Source of the DNA: Serripes groenlandicus
Taxonomy: Eukaryota; Mollusca; Bivalvia; Cardiida; Cardiidae
NCBI GenBank assembly: GCA_031761405.1
Contig: JASEVX010000006.1
Location: 25,863,097 to 25,927,096, forward strand
Direction: 5' to 3'
DNA: 64,000 nt
This document shows positions 1 to 11,874 of this stretch, in pieces (position 1 is the first letter of the stretch; every line of letters starts with the position of its first letter). Position numbers and translations under genes: made by a program. The notes under the pieces are model-generated. The model was not told the DNA's origin, did no database searches, and saw only the letters and a list, made by a program, of their open reading frames with translations.

Positions 1-409
1 ACTAGATGCTCACAGGCTATATGTAAAGCCCACTCCAAAGTTTTTGTCAAAGACATAGTGCTCTTCCATGCACTTGCAACAAAGAGTTGACCTGATAGCA
101 GTTAATTAAGGGCCTTCTGCCATACCATATTATTTGGATAATTTTTAGTATGTTTTGTGTATGAAGGGTTCAGGCATATTTAACATAGGAAATATTTTAC
201 ACACAGACACATCAAATAATAAATCCTATCTTTTGAATAATGAAATATTTAAGGAAACCACAGGAAAGTGAATTTTTGTTTATATCTTATTGAGAAGTTT
301 ACCAAACACATAATTGTCTGCTGCACACATGTCAAACGCTTCTACAAGGTGAAAAGGGTTATAAGAGAACAGTCTCCTTTTTTGAAAACTTTGTTTTCAC
401 TTCTGCCAT

Positions 410-960
410 CTTCAACTCACGGTGAACATGTGTGCCTAATAACCAGGGGATCCTATGATGCATGGTTTCTCATCTTGTCCTTTGACCTCTAAGTGTGACC
501 TTGACCTTTAAAATTCAGACCAGGTTCTTGTGCAAGACACTTCACCTCACCATGGTGAACGTGTGTGCCCAGTAACTTGGGAATCCTATGGTGCATGGTC
601 GAGATGTGGTCCGGACAAGGTAGTCCTATCTAACAGTACTTATGTTGATCTTTGACCTCCAAGTGCGATCTTGACATTTGAGATACAGGACTGGGTCTTG
701 TGCGCGTCACACATTGCCTTATCATGGTGAACATTTGTGCCAAGAATCTTGGAAATCCCATGACGCATAAATGCGGCCTGGATAATGTACAGTCCTATCA
801 AACAGTCCTCATTTTTATATTTGACCTATAAGTGTGACCTTGACATAAGAGGTACAGGCCTGGGACTTGTGTGTGACACGCAGCCTCAACATGGTGAACG
901 TTTGTGCCAAGTTTCTTGGAAATCCTATGATGCATGGTCAAGATGCGGGCTGGACAAACA
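410..960. repeat. Tandem array, ~170-bp units (CCATGGTGAACGTGTGTGCC)
   Basis: Three to four diverged units, each with ATGGTGAAC, a TTGGAAATCC block and a TGTGACCTTGAC block. Resembles the core repeats of bivalve pearl-like elements. No open frame is conserved between units. Confidence 0.75.
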
Positions 961-1689
961 CTGAACTGCCATTGAGACAACTATGTCGAGCTCGACAAAA
1001 CCTTTAAGTTTTCATCATGTTTCAAGCAATATTATTTTGTAGGTTTCTCTATTGTCCCTTGCTAGTTCTGTATCAACATTTCAGTTCACAGTTTAAAAGT
1101 CTTTGTGTGAGTCTTTTGATTTTAATTTTCTTCCTCCTTCCCAATCATCCTTTTTCTCACCCACCTGAAAAAAGTGATAGCAGATTCAGAACCACAAGGT
1201 TTACAAGTACACATCCATCCTACCAGCTCCAGATGGACAGACAGACATTGCCAAACTGATTCCTGTTTTTGGCTGGGACTAAAATACAATTTATGACAAC
1301 CAAAGGTATGTAACTTTGACTCCAAGTCTGATTTCACAAAAGCAAGTAAACTTGCCAGGTCTCAACATCACATTTCTTTTTCCAAGTTTGAATACAATTG
1401 CTACACAAATTTGAATACAATTGCTACAAAAATTGTAATTGCTATTGAGCAAAAATAAATTGATTTAACTGGGTTGTTTTTTTTGACATGCAAGCACCTA
1501 ATAACCCCAATTTGCTAAAAGTAGAACTGATATAACCCGTTCCTGCATGCAGACATGTCTGTACAGGCAATTTTAAAATACATTGTGAGAAAAGGAGAAG
1601 TTTCTAACCATGAGAAATTTCTCTATTTCAAAAGAGTTATCTACTCTATAATACAAGAGTAATAGAACTTCCAATAGTTTTCAAAGTTT
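961..1689. other. No recognised feature
   Basis: AT-rich sequence between two tandem arrays. A short duplicated AATTGCTACA segment near 1390-1430; nothing coding. Confidence 0.6.
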
Positions 1690-2515
1690 TTAGTCTATAC
1701 ATATAAGGAAAACAAGCAACCCCCTGGTGGCCATGTTTTTCAACAGATCAGCATAAATTGAACACCCTTGGCACAGGGTGACACAAGGAACATTTGATCC
1801 AAATTATTTTCAAATCAGGCCAGTGCTTTAGTACAAGATGTTTTTTTTAAGTTTTCACTATATTACATACAAGGAAAACATGCCCCGCCCACCTGGCAGC
1901 CATGTTTTTCATCAGATCGAAATAATTTCAACAATCTTGTGCCAAACATTTTTTAAATTGGGCAGGTACTTTTGGACAAGAAGATTTTTAATCTTTTTAC
2001 TATGCACATATAAGGAAAACAAGCCTTGACCCTGGTGGCCATGTTTTTCAACAACCTTGATAGAAGGTCCCCTAAGGAACATTTGTGCAAAATTATGTTT
2101 AAGTCAGGCCGGTACTTTTGGACAAGAAGATTTTTAAAGATGTTATAATGCATATATAAGTAAAACAAGCTCCGCCACCCAGGCGGCCATGTTTTTCAAC
2201 GGATCAGAATAATTTAAAAAATCTTGGTAAATGGTTCCCCTAGGAACATTTGTCCAAAATAATTATGAAATCAGACAAGTACTTTTCGACAAGAAGATTT
2301 TTAAAGTTTTGGCAATTATCCCCTTTTTTTGATCCTGCAGCAACCAAAGTTCTTTCACATGGAATTGAATTCTTTGAACAACTTTGAAAGAAAACATCCT
2401 AAGGAACATTCCTGTGAAATTATTTTGAAATTGGGTCATTTGTAGGAAAAAGTAAACAGACAGACAGACAGACAGACGAACGACAGACTTCGTTCACAGG
2501 TGAGCTAAAAAGCTA
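1690..2515. repeat. Pearl-like tandem array ending in a CAGA microsatellite
   Basis: About five ~150-bp units containing AAGGAAAACAAGC and GGCCATGTTTTTC, then (CAGA)n at about 2457-2475 and ACAGGTGAGCTAAAA at the end. The same family in the opposite orientation occupies 24238-25375. Confidence 0.8.
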
Positions 2516-3242
2516 TAGTACTATATTATACATGTACCTTCATTAATAGATTGTCTGTATTTTCAAGATGTTCATCTTTACACTGGAGTAAATGGTTGTA
2601 AAATAATTGCTGCCAAGTGCATTCTTTCCTTTAAGCCTTTGGTAAGCCTCTGAAACATTTTAAATGTACTTATGTCTTCTCTAGAATACATCTGACCTGA
2701 AAAGACAAAGAAATTTGGTAAGTAACAATTTAGAGCTGGAAAAGATGGCAAAACAAATTTGAAGGCGAGATTGCCATCTGGTGCAATATGATATACTTAA
2801 AATGCATTAAATTTGTATTACCCCTTGATAAATCCCCTTTAAAAAAACCACTTTGATCTATGTTTCACAACATTCTGTTGATTGGTAGAGAATTATTGTG
2901 TAGTACTGTCAGAAATCATTGGAATTATTTAAGCAAAAGCGAAACACCTGATACAATAGAATTGAAAATTTCACAAATTTTTGAGACAAAATCGCCAACC
3001 TTTAACTATATATCTCAATCAAAGGCCATTACTCAGGAGTGTCCAAGAAAATCTGATTAGAAAATTAAAATGGCCATCATATATAATGCCTAAATGTAAG
3101 CTTCAAACGAAGCGTGTGAAGATTACATAAGGAATGATCAAAGTGACAGAGCAAACAAAGCCAATTAAGCAGAATTTCACAAAATGAAGGGGCCAAACCT
3201 ATGGCGTATATGGGGGGATCAGACCGGATGTCTAACATATCA
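2516..3242. other. Unannotated, holds one candidate minus-strand exon
   Basis: Between a tandem array and the LINE. Apart from the weak exon at 2578-2696 nothing was recognised. Confidence 0.5.
2578..2696 (-). CDS. Possible minus-strand terminal exon, unrecognised
   Basis: On the minus strand an acceptor (TTTGTCTTTTCAG) opens a 38-codon frame (MYSREDISTFKMFQRLTKG onward) ending in TAA at 2578-2580. Exon-like by splice signal and openness only; no family recognised. It could be a chance frame in AT-rich DNA. Confidence 0.22.
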
Positions 3243-3254
3243 AGATAATAAGAT
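3243..3254. repeat. LINE target-site duplication, left copy
   Basis: AGATAATAAGAT, identical to 4931-4942. Confidence 0.9.
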
Positions 3255-3255
3255 G

Positions 3256-4593
3256 GGAAAGGTTACAGTTATTAAAACATTTGCATTACCAAAACTTATT
3301 TATCCACTGACAGTGTTACCAAATCCACCGGCAAACATACTCATTGATATTAATAAAATAATTTATAACTTCATATGGGATAATAAACCAGACAAAATTA
3401 AAAGAGCTAAAATGTCACAATCTATTGAAAACGGTGGAATTGCAGTCCCAAATATATTCTTACTTGTAAAATCTCTGAAAGCAAGTTGGATAAAGCGATA
3501 TTTGGACGATAAAAATACTGGCTCGTGGAAAATATTCTTTAACAAAGCTTTAAAAAAGTTCGGAGGCAAATTAATATTCGAGTGTAAACTACACGAAACT
3601 GATATTCAAAATATGTTCAATAAAAATACTTTTCTAAAGGATATATTGGTATCATGGAATAAAATTAGAAGTAAATTACCAAAGAATAATATTAAAAAAG
3701 AAATAATTTGGAACAACACAGATATAAAGTGCAATGGCAATACAATGTTCTACATAAATTGGTATAACAATGGGATAACGTTTTTAGAACATGTATTTGA
3801 TTTCCGTACAAAAACATTTTTCGATTTTGAAACATTGAAGTATATATACAATCTTAACTCAAACAATTTCCTGAAATATCAGAATATCATTGGAAACATT
3901 CCAGATGAAATGAAGAAAGAAATACAAAAGACACAACCAGTGAATGACGAAAATAAACAATTAGTTGCAAAAATAGTAGAACTGACAAAAGTAAATAAAT
4001 TTTTATATAAACTTCAATTACAAGGTGAAACGCCACTCACAAATGCAGAAGATAAATGGGAAGAAGTATTTGACGAAACCTTAGACTGGAAGAGTATTTA
4101 TATCTTACCTTTTAAGTCCACATTAGATACAACCTTAAGATGTTTTCAGTACAAGCTTTTAACTAGAATTCTACCTACAAACGAACTATTATTGAGATTT
4201 AAAATGAAACCTTCGAATATATGCGATTTTTGTGCAAGTAATGTAGAAACATTAGAACATCTGTTTTGGGAATGCTCACACACACAATTGTTATGGAATG
4301 GAATTATAACCTTTTTGGAAAGAAATCAGATAAAAGTGAAGATACAAAAAAAAGATGTTTTTCTTGGCATATCAAAAAAGATCACAGATATTAACACATT
4401 GAATTACATTATAATACTTGTCAAACAATACATATTTAAAATGAAATACGCAAATCGAATTCCAACGAGTAATATGTTCATTAATTACTTTAATAACAGA
4501 TTAAAAGTAGAACAAGAAATAGCCTTTTTAAAAGACCAGTCAGACCTTTTTAATAGAAAATGGAAAAAATTCTTAACCATTGTTAATGTCTAA
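3256..4593 (+). CDS. LINE ORF2 C-terminal remnant (end of RT, zinc knuckle)
   Basis: Starts in the region after the RT palm (GKVTVIKTFALPKLIYPL, then LPNPPA and DKIKR), typical of L1/Tx1-clade ORF2. A CCHC-like zinc knuckle of zf-RVT type reads CDFC at 4222-4233 with the H and C of EHLFWEC downstream. The frame is intact to TAA at 4591. An in-frame ATG at 3184 belongs to flanking DNA, so the first 23 codons of that longer frame are not LINE. There is no endonuclease and no catalytic YADD motif, so it cannot move itself. Confidence 0.85.
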   Translation, partial: GKVTVIKTFALPKLIYPLTVLPNPPANILIDINKIIYNFIWDNKPDKIKRAKMSQSIENGGIAVPNIFLLVKSLKASWIKRYLDDKNTGSWKIFFNKALKKFGGKLIFECKLHETDIQNMFNKNTFLKDILVSWNKIRSKLPKNNIKKEIIWNNTDIKCNGNTMFYINWYNNGITFLEHVFDFRTKTFFDFETLKYIYNLNSNNFLKYQNIIGNIPDEMKKEIQKTQPVNDENKQLVAKIVELTKVNKFLYKLQLQGETPLTNAEDKWEEVFDETLDWKSIYILPFKSTLDTTLRCFQYKLLTRILPTNELLLRFKMKPSNICDFCASNVETLEHLFWECSHTQLLWNGIITFLERNQIKVKIQKKDVFLGISKKITDINTLNYIIILVKQYIFKMKYANRIPTSNMFINYFNNRLKVEQEIAFLKDQSDLFNRKWKKFLTIVNV

Positions 4594-4639
4594 ATAATTA
4601 GACATTACCTCATTTTATCGAACCTTAGTCCAAGATACA

Positions 4640-4724
4640 TAAACTCTGTCTCTATCTCTGTCTCTGTCTCTCTGTCTGTCTCTCTGTCTGTCTCTGTCTG
4701 TATATCTGTCTGTCTCTCTCTCCT

Positions 4725-4758
<34 letters not shown>

Positions 4759-4765
4759 TCTCTTT
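4640..4765 (+). repeat. TCTG/TC microsatellite in the LINE 3' UTR
   Basis: Run of TCTG, TCTC and TC units with a few interruptions, inside the LINE just after its stop codon. Confidence 0.9.
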
Positions 4766-4930
4766 ATAAAACTGAAAAAACAGCATTATATACACAACTA
4801 CATGCTTTGATAATATGTATATATATTATGTTAGGATGTGAATTACATATGCACTGTTACTTTAAGATATATATTTTACTTACATGTATTATGTATAAAT
4901 TGTTTTGAATAAATGAAAAAAAAAAAAAAA

Positions 4931-4942
4931 AGATAATAAGAT
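4931..4942. repeat. LINE target-site duplication, right copy
   Basis: AGATAATAAGAT immediately after the poly(A) of the LINE. Confidence 0.9.
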
Positions 4943-5326
4943 CACAGGAATCATATACAGGAAATGATAAAATGATTCTACCTGACAGGCCATATTGTGT
5001 GGAAAACTGGAACAGCAAACTTGCACTTCTGCGAAACTTCAATACAATAAGTTTCCTGGAAAAACAGAACAAGCAGTGTTTTTTTCCCACATCTTTCATT
5101 TTGTCAGTTATCTGTTCATAAAAGATATACGGCAATGTTTCATAAGCAAGCAGTTGTCGGCAGTATGTTAATCACCGTCTTATTTCATGGCTATTCATTA
5201 TAGTAAATGTAGTATTGTTGTCGCCTCTGACATTACATATACAAGTAGTTTGAATTTAATTCAATTGGTGTCTTAAATTTCAGGTGGTAATCACCATCTC
5301 ATTATATAGACTGAAATAGTTCATAC

Positions 5327-6555
5327 AAGAGGCACAAGAGGGCCAGTATCGCTCCACTGTCATAAGGCAAACTAATCGGACCCTTCCCTATATTGCCTTA
5401 GTCTTTTAGCAAATTAATGGCATGAGGAAGAAAAGAATATTTCTATGTAATTATAGGAAAATCCAACAAGTGGATTCAGGGATGGGGAGATTTTAAAAGT
5501 TTTTGCCTTTTGGCCCCTTTTTCATGCCATGGTTGCCAAAGTTATCAATGGATCCAAACAAGAGGGCCATGATGACCCTAGATCACTCACCTGAATTATG
5601 CAATGTGATTACTAATGCAAAACACATCAAGACAATTATTCTGATAAAGATTCAAATGAAACCTTCAGTGTTAAAGATTTTCTTTCATTTGGCCTAGTGA
5701 CCTAATATGACCAATATTGAACATGGACTAGATATCATCAAGACAAACATTCTGACAAAGTTTCAACTTGCTCAAAGTAAAAATGAGGCCTCCGGAGTTT
5801 TAACACACTATATTACTTAATTTAGTCTAGTGACCAAGTTTTTAACCTAATATGACCCATATTCAAACTTGATGTAGATATCATACAGACAAACATTCTG
5901 ACAAAATTTCAAGCTGCTGAAGCAAAAAATGCAGCCTCCCACCAATTTGGCCCAGTGACCTGGCATGACCCATATTCGAACTTGACCTAGAACTCAGTTA
6001 GATTAACATTCTGACGACTAGATTTCAAGCTGCTGTAGCAAAAAATGTGGCTTCTACAGTCTTAACCAGATCTCCCTTCAATATGGCCTTGTGAATTAGT
6101 TTCTGACCAAATTCGAACTTGATCTAGATAATTTTAAGACAAACATTCTGACAGAATTTCCAACTGCTGAAGCAAAAATTGTGGCCTCTGGACTGTTAAC
6201 AAGATTTTCCTTCAATTTGACGGAGTGACCTACCTTTTGACCTGACATAACCCATGTTCGAACTTGACTTATATATCATCAAGACAAACATTCTGATAAA
6301 GTTTCAACGTGCTCAAGCTGAAAATGTGGCCTCCAGAGAGTTAACAAGATTTACCTTCAATTTGACCTAGTGACCTAGGTGTTGACCTCATATGGCCCAG
6401 TTTCGATTTGATGGAGTTGATTAATCTGAACTTTCATGAAGATCGAATGAAAAATGTAGCCTGTAGAGTGTTAACAAGGGCAATTGTTGACGACGCATGA
6501 CGGACAAAATGTGATCATAATAGCTCACCTTGCACTCCGTGCACAGGTGAGGTAA
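5327..6555. repeat. Pearl-like tandem array
   Basis: Left end CAAGAGGGCCAGTATCGCTC, then about six ~150-bp units (AACATTCTGACAAAGTTTC, TTTGACCTAATATGACCC) and a right end CACAGGTGAGGTAAAAAC. The left end is the reverse complement of the end at 25330-25370. Confidence 0.78.
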
Positions 6556-7274
6556 AAACTAATACTGTTACTATAGTTGATGTTCTAACAATTATATAAC
6601 ACATAAATGTAAATGTCCAGCTAATCAGAATGTTGGTCCTGGTCAATAAGTAAAACTGGTTTTCTGTATGCCTTGTGGTGATTCGGGAACCAATGGCCTA
6701 TGGCCTAATTCATGTAAAAGGAAAGTTTGAACTATTGTAACCATAGTATTGATCTATAACTAATTCTTAGTTTATTTCAAGTTTTCATCTTAAAACTGCT
6801 GGTACCATGTCTTGAAAAGTCTATTGAACTTTCATTCCCTTAAGAACATATATATCTAACCTGAAAATGCTTGTGTAGTGTATAGGCTATATCATACATT
6901 ACAAGAAGTTCCTCATTCCGGACTTGCAATACTTTCTTTAGAATATATGCAGGGTAGCCTAAAAGAAAAAAATCAAGTCATGTTTGAAAGAACTTCAAAT
7001 TTATTATTAATAACTTTTAATAACCCCATTTTCTTCGAAAAAGAAAAAATGTCATTTATAAATATTAAATTATAATGCAACTGCAACCCTGGCACAAACC
7101 AGAACAAATATCTTGAAAGTTTCATAATCTACCAAAATCGTTTTAAGCGCACAACAGTTTTGCACTTGAATTTTAAAATAAATCAAAGTTGCACTTAAGA
7201 ATCAAGTTTGCATCAATAATTCTTTAATGTTTTGTTATTTGTTATCATTCCTTTTGCTTCTTACCAGATACAAT
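6556..7274. other. No recognised feature
   Basis: AT-rich spacer between two pearl-like arrays; short open frames only. Confidence 0.6.
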
Positions 7275-8525
7275 TTAAAACAAGGGCACCGCAAAGCGGA
7301 TGCATCCCCTCGGCTGGGCTTGACCTTTGACCTATGACCTTGAAAATCAATAGGCTTCAAGATGTTACCATATACTTACTTTATACCAAGTTTGGTTAAG
7401 ATCTGTCAAGAAATGGTTAGTGTAGAGTGATGACAAGGTTTGTTACGGACGGACGGACACACATACATACGGAAGGTCCCGTTACTATATCCCTTTCTCG
7501 CTTACTTCGTAACCGAGGGGATAACAAGGGCAACACAAAGCGAATATATCTCCTCGGTATTAAATTTAAAAATATGGCTAAAAATATGGCCAATGACCTG
7601 GATATTAATGTTATGTACCAGAAAACTTGTCCTTGCCTTTATCAAATTGTTATTAATGTTATGGACCAAAGAACTAAGAGAAAATTTGTCCTTGTCTCCG
7701 CATTATTTTGCCATATATACTAACTGTATACCAAGTTTAGTTAAGATCAGTCAAAGGATGTTCAGTGTGGAGTGGTCACAAGGTTTTTATGGACAAAAGT
7801 CCAATTTTGACCTTGACCCTATGACCTTGAAAATAAATAGGCTTCCAGACCTTGCCATATACTAACTGTATACCAAGTTTGGTTAAGATCAGTCAAAGGA
7901 TGTTCAGTGAAGAGTGGTCACAAGGTTGTTATATGGGAAAATAGTCCAAGTCCAATTTTGACATTGACCTTGACCCTATGTCCTTGAAAATAAATAGGCT
8001 TCTAGACCTTGCCATATACTAACTGTATACCAAGTTTGGTTAAGATCAGTCAAAGGATGTTCAGTGTAGAGTGGTCACAAGGTTGTTATATGGGAAAATA
8101 GTCAAAGTCCAATTTTGACCTTGACCGTATGAACTTTAAAATAAATAAGCTTCTAGACCTTGCCATATACTAACTGTATACCAAGTTTGGTTAAGATCGG
8201 TCAAAGGATGTTCAGTGTAGAGTGGTCAGAAGGTTGTTACGGACGAAAAGTCCAATTTCGACCTTGACCCTATGACCTTGCCATATACTAACTGTATACC
8301 AAGTTTGGTTAAGATCGGTCAAAGGATGTTCAGTGTAGAGTGGTCACAAGGTTGTTGCGGACGGCAAGTCCAATTTTTACCTTGACCCTATGACCTTGAA
8401 AATAAATAGGCTTCTAGAGCTAGCCATATACCAAGTTTGGTTAAGATAGGTCAAAGGATGTTCAGTGTAGAGTGGTCACAAGGCTGTTACGGACGGACGC
8501 ACAAACAAACGGACAGCCCGGTTAC
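7275..8525. repeat. Pearl-like tandem array rich in TGACCTTGACC
   Basis: About seven units of 110-150 bp with ACCAAGTTTGGTTAAGATC, GGATGTTCAGTGTAGAGTGG and TTGACCTTGACCCTATGACC, interrupted by short ACGGACGG-type microsatellites near 7446 and 8498. Confidence 0.82.
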
Positions 8526-8546
8526 CGATAATAAAGTGTATTTAAC

Positions 8547-10244
8547 CAGGGGTGTGGAAATGTAAAAAAAATCTACTTGTCCATGGGCAAGTAAGATATG
8601 AAAATCTACTTCTCCGCCAACACAGTTAACTTGTCTGCATTAATCCATATATTTTCTTATTTTGAGTGATAGACTTACTGTAAATGAGCTGATATTGCGT
8701 GCAACAGTCTGTCAGTTTGCCATTTTTTTTACTTTCATATCATATTCTTTATTCAGATCACTTTTTCACTTCCTTTTTCTGGCTTATTACTGCCATTTTA
8801 TTTATTTGAAAAAACCCCGATCCATACAACTTGCAGACAATGCAAATCTTAATGTCATGCAGACGTGAACAGAACAAAATTATATTGCGAGGTAAACAAA
8901 AAACAAAAGGCACATGAGGGCCTATGCTCTACTGGTATGGTTCTTTGGTCATTTTCAATCCAGAGCATGTATGTATGGTGAAGATCGGATAGTAAATGGA
9001 GGCTTTATTGTGTTCACAAGCTGTATTATAGCAATTTGGACAATTTCAAGGGCCATAATCCAGTCTTTAATTGGCGGATCTGGCTGGTTTGCAAAGGAAC
9101 CGAGCTCTCATCAATATTCAACTACTATCTAAGTTTGGTGAAGATCGGATAGTAAAAAGAGGCTCTATTGTGTTCACAAGCTGTATTATAGCAATTTTGG
9201 CAATTTCAAGGGCCGAAATCCAGTCATGCAAGGGCACATCTGGCTGGTTTTCAAAAGGAACCAAGCTATCATCAATATTTAACTACTATCTAAGTTTGGT
9301 GAAGATTAGATAGTAAATGGAGCCTCTATTGTGTTCACAAGCTCTATTATAGCAATTTTGACAATTTCAAGGGCCATAATCCAGTCTTGAATGGGCGAAT
9401 CTGGCTGGTTTGCGAAAGGAACCGAGCTCTCATGAGTATCTAACTACTGTATAAGTTTGATTGAGATACAAGCAAAACTGAAGACTTTATCGCGTTCACA
9501 AGCTCTATTATAGCAATTCTGACAATTTTAAGGGCCATAATCCAGTCTTGCATGGCCGGATCTGGCTGGTTTGCAAAAGGAACCAAGCTCTCATGGATAC
9601 CTAAATACGCTGTAAGTTTGGTGAAGATCAGATAGTAAATGGAGCCTTTATTGTGTTCACAAGCTCTATTATAGCAATTTTGACAATTCCAAGGGCCATA
9701 ATCCAGTCTTGCATAGGCGGATCTGGCTGGTTTGCGAAAGGAACCGAGCTCTTATGGATATCTAACTACTGTATAAGTTTGATTGAGATACAATCAAAAC
9801 TGAAGACTGTATCGCTTTCACAAGCAATTGTTTATGGACGGATGCATGGACGACGGACACCACGGCATATTGCTGCATAAGCTCTTCTGGCCTTTGGACA
9901 GTAGAGCTAAAAACTAGACATCAGAAAATGCTTGCTCTAATTGAATCACACCCGCTACTGACTTATCCTGCAAACTTTAAAAATGCACCCTTCAATCAAT
10001 TAATGCATAAATTTTATTGTAATCTACTGTGGTATTTTGTTAAGTTTTTGTTTTCAATCTATAATATTAAATGAAATATTGATACTTATGTACATATGTG
10101 CATTGGAAGTTTTGTCTAGTATATATATTGGAGCACTTCGTTTTATTTGAACTTGCCCGCAGACAAGTCAACAGGGAAATCCTACTTGCCCGACTACAAC
10201 ATTACACGTGTTGGACGCGTCGGGCAGTCGATTTCCGCAACCTG
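8547..10244. mobile_element. hAT-like DNA element with CAGG...CCTG ends
   Basis: Left end CAGGGGTGTGGAAAT pairs with a right end whose reverse complement is CAGGTTGCGGAAAT. It is flanked by ATTTAAC at 8540-8546 and again at 10245-10251 (the following C also matches, giving 7-8 bp), the size expected for hAT target duplications. No transposase is encoded. A pearl-like tandem element (8885-9905) occupies most of its inside. Confidence 0.7.
8885..9905. repeat. Pearl-like tandem array nested in the hAT-like element
   Basis: Six ~155-bp units (GGGCCATAATCCAGTC, AACTACTGTATAAGTTTG) between CACATGAGGGCCTATGCTC and TTTGGACAGTAGAGCTAA, with an ACGGACG microsatellite near 9836. The terminal CTACTGG and CAGTAGAG are roughly inverted. 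Confidence 0.85.
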
Positions 10245-10446
10245 ATTTAACCACTTGAATTTTTAAAATGATGTAAGTTTACATTTTGGTTGCACTTGAA
10301 ATTTGTTCTGGGAAAGACAGTTGTTTTGTTTGGTTTAAAATCAGAATTTATAGAAAATAATTTGAAGATTCATAACAGTTTTATAGATTTACAATTATGA
10401 AATTATAATGCTAATGATTAAAATTCAAATGGTATGTTAAACTTAC

Positions 10447-10688
10447 TGTCCACTTCTTTGGCTGTTGAAACAGTGCAGGTCTATGAACCCTATGACAGCA
10501 ATGGTCACAATAAAATGCTGAAGGGCCACATGTTTCACAAAGTATTATGTGATCTTCGTGTGTGCCACACATAACACATATATAAGATGAAGGACACATT
10601 TCCTCAATGCGGGTGGACAATAGATCCCGTCTTATACTTTGCCACTTTTCCAGTAACTTTGTCTGCCTTTCTTTGTAATTGACTGCAT
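10447..10688 (-). CDS. Exon of a KDZ-transposase-type protein (Cys-rich N-terminal part)
   Basis: Minus-strand exon bounded by CTTTCCTACAG (acceptor) and GTAAGT (donor, 10441-10446 on the plus strand). It reads RQTKLLEKWQSIRRDLL, then a cysteine cluster CVMCGTHEDHIILCETCG and FYCDHCCHRVH, and ends QPKKW. This matches the Cys-rich cluster that precedes KDZ (Kyakuja-Dileera-Zisupton) transposase domains in invertebrate proteins (family recognition from memory). No neighbouring exon or catalytic domain was found, so it may be a transposon remnant or one exon of a gene continuing on the minus strand. Confidence 0.6.
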
Positions 10689-11149
10689 CTGTAGGAAAGA
10701 AATAGTCGAGGTAAATGATCTCCACACAATTAACTTGATATTTTTTGTTGACTTCCTTTTAGCTAACAGTGTTCGCATGTTTACAGCTCTAAGTTCACTT
10801 AAATATAATTCAATCGGATCAAAGTATCAAATTATCACATTATGGGGTAGGTACAATATACCTTGAGATTGGAAAATTTATTTGATGCTTTGCCCATATC
10901 AAAAAGGTTGGCAGTTTTTCTTGAAATATTCAACAGCAAAGTTGACCTTTTAGTTTTTACAATGCAGCAAAAGATTGATGATTTTTGCAGATTTGGCCCA
11001 ATTTTCACAGTAACATACTTTCATGTTATTATTTTGGTTTTGTTAATCGATACATCTAATGCATTGTTTCCTCTGTAATAAGCCACAATTGCCAATGGCG
11101 AAAAAATGAATTGCCATACATAATTTTTATATAAGAAATTTCCCTTAAT

Positions 11150-11420
11150 TTTAAAACATAAATGAAAGAGCCGTCCCACGAGATAACCAACATTGTGGAT
11201 CTGCGTAAAGTATTGACCCGGATCAGTCTAAGCATGCCGCACAGGCTTACCCAGATAGACACTTTCGTATTCTGTTGATTTTCTGTTTTAGGAATCATTA
11301 CTCTATACCTTTATCCCCTTGAGACGGAATGTGTCAGCTCTGATCAGTTTGAGTGGACTGATCTGGGTCAAAACATTCGCATGACAGCTCAAAACATCTC
11401 AATCTCACCTACAGTACACA
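11150..11420. repeat. Interspersed repeat, copy A
   Basis: ACCAACATTGTGGATCTGCG, TTTCTGTTTTAGGAATCATT and GAGACGGAATGTGTC shared with 37940-38170. No coding frame; class unknown. Confidence 0.75.
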
Positions 11421-11525
11421 ACATGTCAAACATGTCACCTGCCATGGTATAAGCATAGCCTGGGGGTAAACAGAGATATATTTTATCACCTACTTGTAAA
11501 TCAATAACCATTGGGTTGTATCTTC

Positions 11526-11550
11526 CCCCCCCCCCCCCCCCCCCCCCCCA
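11526..11550. repeat. Poly(C) tract
   Basis: About 24 consecutive C; prone to length error. Confidence 0.95.
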
Positions 11551-11874
11551 CGCAAACAATGGTTTTGATTTATGGTGGCAAAAAGAAATAAGGGCCAGTA
11601 AAAACCCTGTAATGGTACCGTTAGTTGAATGATTGTCAATTAAACAGGCATAAGATCCAGCAGGCTGAATAAGGATATAGTCCTGTGTGGATCAAGTGGG
11701 TCAGACTCAGAGTGCATATTTTTATCCCTCAGCTACAACCGCAAATACAGCTCTATCAGATTGAATAACTGTATTAATGACCCAAAATATCGATAAATAA
11801 TTGCATTTTTAAAAAAATCCCTACATCACCTATAGATATGACTATGTACTTACAGCGTCAATGTCGACCTAGAG

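Larger units (their letters stand above)
3255..4930 (+). mobile_element. 5'-truncated L1/Tx1-type LINE with target-site duplication
   Basis: Non-LTR retrotransposon tail: the last ~445 codons of ORF2, a 3' UTR with a TCTG/TC-rich microsatellite (about 4640-4765), and a poly(A) ending at 4930. The 12-bp AGATAATAAGAT occurs directly before it (3243-3254) and directly after the poly(A) (4931-4942): a perfect target-site duplication. Truncation at the 5' end during target-primed reverse transcription explains the abrupt start. Confidence 0.92.

Noticed and set aside
3184..3254. Start of the long open frame before the LINE
   Set aside because: It lies left of the target-site duplication, so it is host DNA in frame by chance.
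10411..10446. Extension of the KDZ-type exon to the end of its open frame
   Set aside because: A strong donor at 10446-10441 on the minus strand ends the exon.
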